Shown here piece after piece: positions 58,446-64,000 of a DNA stretch of 64,000 nucleotides. Each line of letters starts with the position of its first letter. Positions within the stretch are counted from its first letter, which is position 1. The translations under genes and the position numbers were made by a program. The stretch spans positions 1 through 64,000 of the forward strand of contig NJFT01000113.1 of NCBI GenBank assembly GCA_002221725.1. The letters are read 5' to 3'. The notes below the pieces were generated by a model. It had not been told where the DNA came from. It saw nothing but the letters and a program-made list of their open reading frames with translations, and made no database searches. This DNA is from Scedosporium boydii (Eukaryota > Ascomycota > Sordariomycetes > Microascales > Microascaceae).

Positions 58446-60768
58446 TCACCTCCTCCTATGGCCACCTCCCTCCCCACGTTCAGTCAAAGACACTACCTCA
58501 GTGATACCAGCAGCCTCCTGCTCCTCCTCCAATGCCGTAATCTCCTCGCGGCAGTCCCACCACTTCTCTTCGCTGAGCTCAAAGGCCTTAGTCTTGAGTT
58601 CCTTGACCGAGAGTGTTTCTGGTTGCTGGCCCTTTGCTCTAAGGCTTTCGATGAGGACTTCTTGCCATTCGTTAGTCGTTCGGGCGAAGAATTCGCGGCG
58701 CGATTCGAAAGGCTATAATTGAACTTGTTAGCGATTCTCGCAGAGCGAACCAGTAGCAGTTAGAATCATCAGTAGGAAAACCATTAAGACGTACTCGAGG
58801 ATGTGGCAGGCCGTCATCGACCGTGGTGTTAGTTTCGGCCTCGTCCCAGTCTGTAGATTCCGTGCCAGCAACAGATTGGGTGTCTGCAGTTGAGCCACTC
58901 TCCGACTCTTGCTGCTTCTTCTTGCGTTTGCTAGGCGTAAAGAGAGGCGTGGCCAGCTCATCGCCCATCTCCACGTCTCCCTCTTCATCTTCCTCGTCCT
59001 CCTCATCGTCATCTTCATCTTCGTCCTCTTCCTCGTCCTCGGATTCCTATGCAAAAGTAAATTAGCAAGATGTTCGTGTTGTTCGCACTTTGCCTTGGGG
59101 TTACTTACAACCCAGTCTTCATGCTCAATCGCGAAGATTTGTTTGCAACCGGACAATTTTACCAAGTCAATCGTATAGAGATCATCAAAGGTAAACTCGC
59201 GGTCTCCCTTCTCAAAAGTTCCGCCGTAGATATAAAGAACATCTTCCTGCACCGCAAGCTGCGCATTGAACCGAGCATGAGGCGGTTCCATCAACACGGG
59301 CATCTCCTTCACAGGTGCGTCGTCGTCAACCTTCGCTTCCGGCTTCACATCGAGCTCCATAGAGTCCAGATCCTCCAGGGACTTTCCCGTCTCCAGCGCC
59401 GCCAGCTGCCTCAGGAGCTCCTCCTCATTTGCCTGCGCTCGGCCCCTGCGACCAACGCGCTGCTCAGAGACGGTCGCCTTCTTCTGTGCTCGTGGCTTAC
59501 GAAGCGTCAAGGGGAAGAATCGGTTACGCTCAATGTTCCAGGCGTACAGGGCGTTGAAGAACTCGCTGTCGATATCCTCTTCGCTCATCTCGACATCGTG
59601 CACACCGCCAAACATGATTCCACGGCCCTTGTGGAAGGCCATGGTTGCTCCGGCTCTCACCGGATTCGGCGCGTTAGCGGGCCGCTTGCGCCTCTCCCAC
59701 CGAACGATAGGAGGGGTTTTGGCGGGGCTGTTCTCCGGCGGGGGGGACATTCGCAAGAAGAAGCAATCCTGGTGCACCATGGGCTTCACAACATTCCTCT
59801 GTCCTTTAGCAGAACCCTTTGCTTGCTTATTCGCCGCAACGGTAGTCTTGACTCTCGAGTATCCGCCGTACAACACTGCGCCCTGATCATGAGGTAGGAA
59901 CGTGAAAGATGACCGAGCATCAGGCTTCAGTTGCGCGGGCGGCAAGACGGGAGCATACCAGACGAAATGCTGCGTGTCGAAGATCCACAGATCGGCGAGA
60001 TACTTCGTCTGGTTCGAGGTATCCTGGAAGCCGCCAAAGAGGATGATGTACTGCTTCCAGTATGTCATCCGGTGGCCGCTCCTTGCCGGCGGCGAGCTTC
60101 CCTTGACCTCGATGCGGGTCCATTCCCGCGTCGCAGGCTCTAGGCGCCAAAAGTCGGAGTAATGGTGGAAGGTGCCCTGTTTCGGCGAGGAGAACTCCCC
60201 ACCGAACAGGTAGACGTGGTTGGGATTCCCTGCACGGCACCACGCATGACCGGATCGGGGTAGGGGCGCATTCGGCGACGTAACGCAACGCCACTCGTCT
60301 TTCGCTATGTTGTAGATATGCAGGTCGTTGAAGAACTCGGCTCTCGTGCCGTTAAAGTATTCGCCGCCAAAGAGGAGAAGGTTGTTCGAATCGCAGGGTG
60401 ATGCGAGGAGCGTGCTGTGGGCGCGGGGCTTCGGAGGTCCCTCTTGGACTGTCTCGGTGATCTTGAGGAACTGCTCCTGCTGTCGCTTATACTCCTCCAA
60501 GATCTCGTCGAGATCTACATCCTCAGCGTCGTCACCGTCTATCTTTGCTGCCTTCGTCTTAGCCTTTTTATCGGCCTTGGCCGCCTGCTTTTGCTTCTTC
60601 TCGGCCTATAACTCGGTGCCCCGTCGTATATTAGACACGGTTGATTCCTGGAAAACGAAGTATTGGTGAAAAGGAGAATGGTTATAGACCAGGTGTCCTC
60701 TATTTTACCGTTCTGGCCTTCTTGGCCTCTTTTGAGTCTCCGCCCTTGGCCTTCTTTGCCTTGGCCAT
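58446..60768 (-). CDS. kel3: Kelch-repeat protein Kel3/KLHDC4-like
   Basis: Exons 60768-60709, 60605-59109, 59046-58795 and 58712-58446 (minus) give 691 residues; introns of 103, 62 and 82 bases, GT-AG. The N-terminus is Lys-rich (MAKAKKAKGGDSK...). About six Kelch repeats follow (~residues 75-500), seen as LLLFGGEYF, VYLFGGEF, IILFGGF, AVLYGGYS, IMFGGVHD and LYIYGGTF, which fold into a beta-propeller. Then come an acidic stretch (ESEDEEEDEDED...) and a conserved C-terminal block, PFESRREFFARTTNEWQ...LSEEKWWDCREEITALE. Yeast Kel3 is poorly characterised; KLHDC4 proteins are probably nuclear or cytoplasmic adaptors. The final exon is not obvious from frame length alone and was placed by its splice sites and this conserved block. 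Confidence 0.92.
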
Positions 60769-61323
60769 TGTGGTAAGAGATATTCGAAGGACAGGCAAGT
60801 CTCGTGAGGTGTGGGATCGTGTCTTGCGGTCGGCTTAGTTGTATGTTCTGCGGCTTATCGTGTAGGAGACTATCTGTACTGCAGGAACCACTAGGGTCAG
60901 TCGGGGATGGCCTAGAAATAAAGAAACAAAGCGACTAAGATATGTTCAGCAAGAAGTTTTGCTCGAGTCTTGTCGTCTAAGTTGTGAGAGCTCAGTCTCT
61001 GTAAAAATTGCCCCGCCGTAGAAGTTGTGCGCATTGGGATCGCGGGGTATTATTACGTCTACAAAATGGCTATTCGCACTGTAATCATCGTCGCCTCAAA
61101 AAGACATCAATCCTTGAGCAGATCTCGATGTTCATGTGAGCATTATTGAGGCTACGTGTTACTGGCAAGGAAAAGCTACAAAAGTCTAATAAAGTGAGAA
61201 ATAAAATAATCAATTCCATATGCTCGCCTCTAATGCAAAGTGGGTATTAACTCCGGCTCCAAACTATGCGTCCTTTTTGTGTAAATGAAACAACCGATCG
61301 TGACATGGCAACATGCTGAAATC
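60769..61323. other. Intergenic region between kel3 and rrn3
   Basis: 555 bases: the kel3 promoter and the AT-rich rrn3 3' region. No gene seen. Confidence 0.6.
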
Positions 61324-63384
61324 TCAATCTTGATCCTCGTCTACTTCGCTGTCAGTAGCAGTTTCCTCGTCGATGAGGTCCGCATCCATGCCATCCATAT
61401 CTTCATCACTATCGTCGCTATCGTAGTCGTCCTCCTCGTCCGCGTTGAGTCCGCGGATGGGCGACCAGGAAAGATAATCTCCCTCAAGCCACTGCTTGCT
61501 GTTGGGAAGTTGGTACGGGTCGAAGGGGAAAAACGGATCGAGCTGAAGCGCGTGGTCATCACGGACCGACTCGGTTCCGATGTCACGAAGTCTGCCGCCG
61601 GAGCTGTAGGAGCTCTTGATAAACTGCGACAACCTCACGCGCTTGTTGATCTCGAGCACCGGGTAGATATAAATCAGGCCGAGCTTATGTGCGAGCTTCG
61701 CAAACTCCTCCACAATGCCAGGCGAGCACACCTTGAGGGGGTTGAGCTTGCTGTGGGTGTTGTTCTTCAAGATCCGCCGTGTGCTTTCGCCCCAGTCGAG
61801 GTCTTGTCCGATGTAGGAGAGAGGGTCTTCAACATCAACGTGCTCCGGAGCCGAAACTACCAAATCCTTCCATCGGAAACAGAAGATGTAAAAAATGGCT
61901 TGGCATAGGGAGTAATATGAATAGTATTTTTCAATGTTTGGGCCCTGGCAGTTCGTCTCGTAAGCGACTCGTCGACGCTCGAGCGTCTGAAGGAGACGTC
62001 GGAACACGCCCTGGACAATGTATGGTTGGATGTGCGCGCCCCTAGCCAGGAAACTAGCCAGGTATGAGACCGCATAGTCACCCAACACTGACGGCGCGCT
62101 CTTGAATGCGGCCTTCTCGCATGTCTCGATAAACTGGCAGGTAAGCTTCTCGGACCTCTGCGCGAAGTGGAACAAGAGGAACTGAGTGTGTCTCGACTTG
62201 CGCATCTGAAGAAGGATGTTGGTAAATTGCGAAAGAAGGACCTTGCACTGTGTTGTAGCAGTGTCGGAATCAGGATCGGCGAAGTAAGGTGCATGGAACT
62301 TGAAGAGCGTTTCCATGACGACGTCGAGAATCTCGATGTGGTTCTTGACTGTCTTGATCCGATGAAGTTCTTTATGCTCGTCATCGTCATCGTCATCACT
62401 CTCGTCGCTTTCATCACCAGAATCATCGGCTTCTAAAGCCTTAGTTTTGCCCTCGGCCAAAGCCCGATGAACAGCCGTGACAAGGCCGTCATCAAAATCA
62501 TCCAAATCTGCCTGCATATTCACGTCCACATGCACGAGCTGCTCGACAATCAAGTTGAGAAGGCTGGTTCCAACGTCGGGGGCATACTCTCGGATTCTGA
62601 GGAGATGGCTGACGTATGCGGCGTGAGTTCGCTTGTAGTCGTCCGATACGGGGTATTTGGCCTTGGCCAGGTCGTAAATGCTTCTCACGGCGGCCGGAGA
62701 GATGCGGAGAACGCGTCGAAGCGCCGCATGCAGTCTGTCTTCGACGGCAAATCTTGATACGTCGGGGTATCCTGGCACAGCCCATCTCGACTTCCTAGTT
62801 TCTGAGAAGCAGTCGAAAATTATGCCTAGGGACTCGGAGAGATAGGATCCAATGCTGGCGAGAGCAGCGAGGAACTCTATGTATGCCTGGACGAATCGGT
62901 CATCGCGGCCAACCCAAACGCAGTTGAGTACAGCCTGCACCAAGTCTCGGAACGGTCGTTCCTTCAATGTAGGAGCACACGAGGCGAGTGCGAGAACATA
63001 TTGTGTCAATTCATGCGGCCTCATAGGCGGTTCGTCATCGTCATCAAATTGGTCGTTGCCGCGTCGGGTTTCGACGCCAAAGTGTCGCTTTAGAAGGAGG
63101 TATTCCTCGTCCTCACCACGTCGGTGTTGGTCGAGAGTTCGTCGAACTTCGGCTCGAACATCAGCCAAGGAGCGGCCGCCGACTTCGTGGACTACAGGGC
63201 TAGAATCGCTAAAGAGGACCTTACGGCGCTTGGCAGGGGTTTGGGGTTGTAAGCTGCCACCCTCCATGTCGATAACATCGGGCTTTCGTTTGGCATTAAC
63301 ACCGGGACGACGAAGTATCGACTTGGACGGCGTATCGGGAGAGAGAAGTGAACCGGCCCTCACAGCCGAGATTGAGGTTGACAT
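61324..63384 (-). CDS. rrn3: RNA polymerase I-specific initiation factor Rrn3
   Basis: A single exon of 686 residues from ATG 63384 (MSTSISAVRAGS); the frame is open further upstream but has no earlier ATG. Rrn3 (TIF-IA in animals) binds RNA polymerase I and brings it to the rDNA promoter, the step that couples rRNA synthesis to growth. The protein is largely helical, as expected for the HEAT-repeat fold. Family blocks visible are LVQAVLNCVWVGRDDRFVQAY, YAPDVGTSLLNLIVEQLVHVDV, ETCEKAAFKSAPSVLGDYAVSYLASFLARG, YYSLCQAIFYIFCFRW and LKVCSPGIVEEFA. An acidic insertion (DDSGDESDESDDDDDDE) and an acidic C-terminal tail match the known architecture. Confidence 0.95.
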   Translation of the reverse strand: MSTSISAVRAGSLLSPDTPSKSILRRPGVNAKRKPDVIDMEGGSLQPQTPAKRRKVLFSDSSPVVHEVGGRSLADVRAEVRRTLDQHRRGEDEEYLLLKRHFGVETRRGNDQFDDDDEPPMRPHELTQYVLALASCAPTLKERPFRDLVQAVLNCVWVGRDDRFVQAYIEFLAALASIGSYLSESLGIIFDCFSETRKSRWAVPGYPDVSRFAVEDRLHAALRRVLRISPAAVRSIYDLAKAKYPVSDDYKRTHAAYVSHLLRIREYAPDVGTSLLNLIVEQLVHVDVNMQADLDDFDDGLVTAVHRALAEGKTKALEADDSGDESDESDDDDDDEHKELHRIKTVKNHIEILDVVMETLFKFHAPYFADPDSDTATTQCKVLLSQFTNILLQMRKSRHTQFLLFHFAQRSEKLTCQFIETCEKAAFKSAPSVLGDYAVSYLASFLARGAHIQPYIVQGVFRRLLQTLERRRVAYETNCQGPNIEKYYSYYSLCQAIFYIFCFRWKDLVVSAPEHVDVEDPLSYIGQDLDWGESTRRILKNNTHSKLNPLKVCSPGIVEEFAKLAHKLGLIYIYPVLEINKRVRLSQFIKSSYSSGGRLRDIGTESVRDDHALQLDPFFPFDPYQLPNSKQWLEGDYLSWSPIRGLNADEEDDYDSDDSDEDMDGMDADLIDEETATDSEVDEDQD

Positions 63385-64000
63385 CGGATGTTTGAAGTTT
63401 TGAAGGTCCTCAAAGCGGGGGGGCGTGGGTGGTTGCAGTTTCGTTTCTTCCCCCTGCTGGTTGCCTGGAGGGGGGCGGAAGGCTGATAAAGGGTTGTGAG
63501 AATCACGGGATTCTACTCGACTCGAAATAAGGAATATCAACTAAGGAACCTTGATTGGGCATAATAAACACAAAGAAGGCGGTTTGTCTATTGGGGGTGT
63601 AAGGGTAAACCGGAGTTGTCAGTCTGAGCTTCCACTCCTCGAGGCTGCGAGGGAACCAAGTTTGGGAAATTTTTTGGGGTTATGAAAATTGGCGGAGCTT
63701 ATCACAAAGCCCCAAGAAATTGATAAGAAAGCCGGTGACAATGATGTGTGCTGGCAGAACAAAGGGCACGTGATGTGTGTGCACCCGAATTTGCTGGGTT
63801 TGACCTGTTCAGTTGCTGTGACGTCGCCTTCGGAGAATTAGCCTTGCCCCACTCAAGGATAATCGCCTTAGTAAGCACCAGTAGTTTCGATGAGAGCATG
63901 ATGACGCTCTCCAAATCCATGGTCGAATCAATGTCGAAGGGGTCAAGTTTCTAAGTTCCTGGCGTGGCCGAATCTTCAGATGATCGATAATAGGCACTAT
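63385..64000. other. Upstream region of rrn3, right window edge
   Basis: 616 bases with a purine/pyrimidine-biased leader. CACGTG (near 63768) and TGACGTC (near 63819) words could bind bHLH and bZIP factors. No gene is supported before the window ends. Confidence 0.5.

Overview
The window is nuclear DNA from a filamentous ascomycete (Pezizomycotina; the proteins look most like Sordariomycetes, judged from memory only). It has monocistronic genes and short GT-AG introns of about 55-120 bases, many with a CTAAC-type branch site. It carries fungus-specific families (SUN wall protein, DUF3605 protein, Hos2 deacetylase) and long non-coding spacers. I support 20 protein-coding genes. I found no tRNA or rRNA gene, no CRISPR array and no intact mobile element.

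Layout, left: after 4.3 kb without a gene come a Myb/SANT-like protein (4295-5131), a tandem FolB-domain protein (7521-8517) and, tail to tail with it, a DUF3605 protein (8534-9332, minus). A 3.5 kb spacer leads to UGP1 (12827-15163). The ING/Yng2 PHD protein (15807-17219, minus) and the class I deacetylase Hos2 (18550-20070) are divergent. An Fmp42-like transporter (20481-22270), a Nudix hydrolase (23370-23915) and a SUN-family wall protein (25102-26422) follow on the minus strand.

Middle: 26.4-33.3 kb is the largest gene-free stretch. Next on the plus strand are an Azf1-like C2H2 factor (33293-35299), DGAT2 (37074-38682) and the AP endonuclease APN1 (39419-40983).

Right: eight consecutive minus-strand genes: BUB1/MadBub (41368-45236), enolase (45922-47533), WSS1 protease (49533-50838), SWR1 subunit VPS71 (51421-52441), PDI (52927-54662), a small membrane protein, probably mitochondrial (56743-57586), KEL3 (58446-60768) and RRN3 (61324-63384).

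The content is housekeeping: sugar and lipid metabolism, chromatin (NuA4, SWR1, Set3C-type deacetylase), DNA repair, spindle checkpoint, Pol I initiation and ER folding. I see no biosynthetic cluster or defence system. The most unusual signals are outside the proteins. The 9-mer TACTTCGTA/TACGAAGTA occurs at least 18 times, always between genes, where about 0.5 would be expected by chance. There is a probable GC-AG intron in the FolB gene. A 407-base intron hides the last exon of the small membrane protein. GAAGCTTY elements are repeated upstream of enolase, and an 18-bp perfect palindrome lies in an enolase intron.
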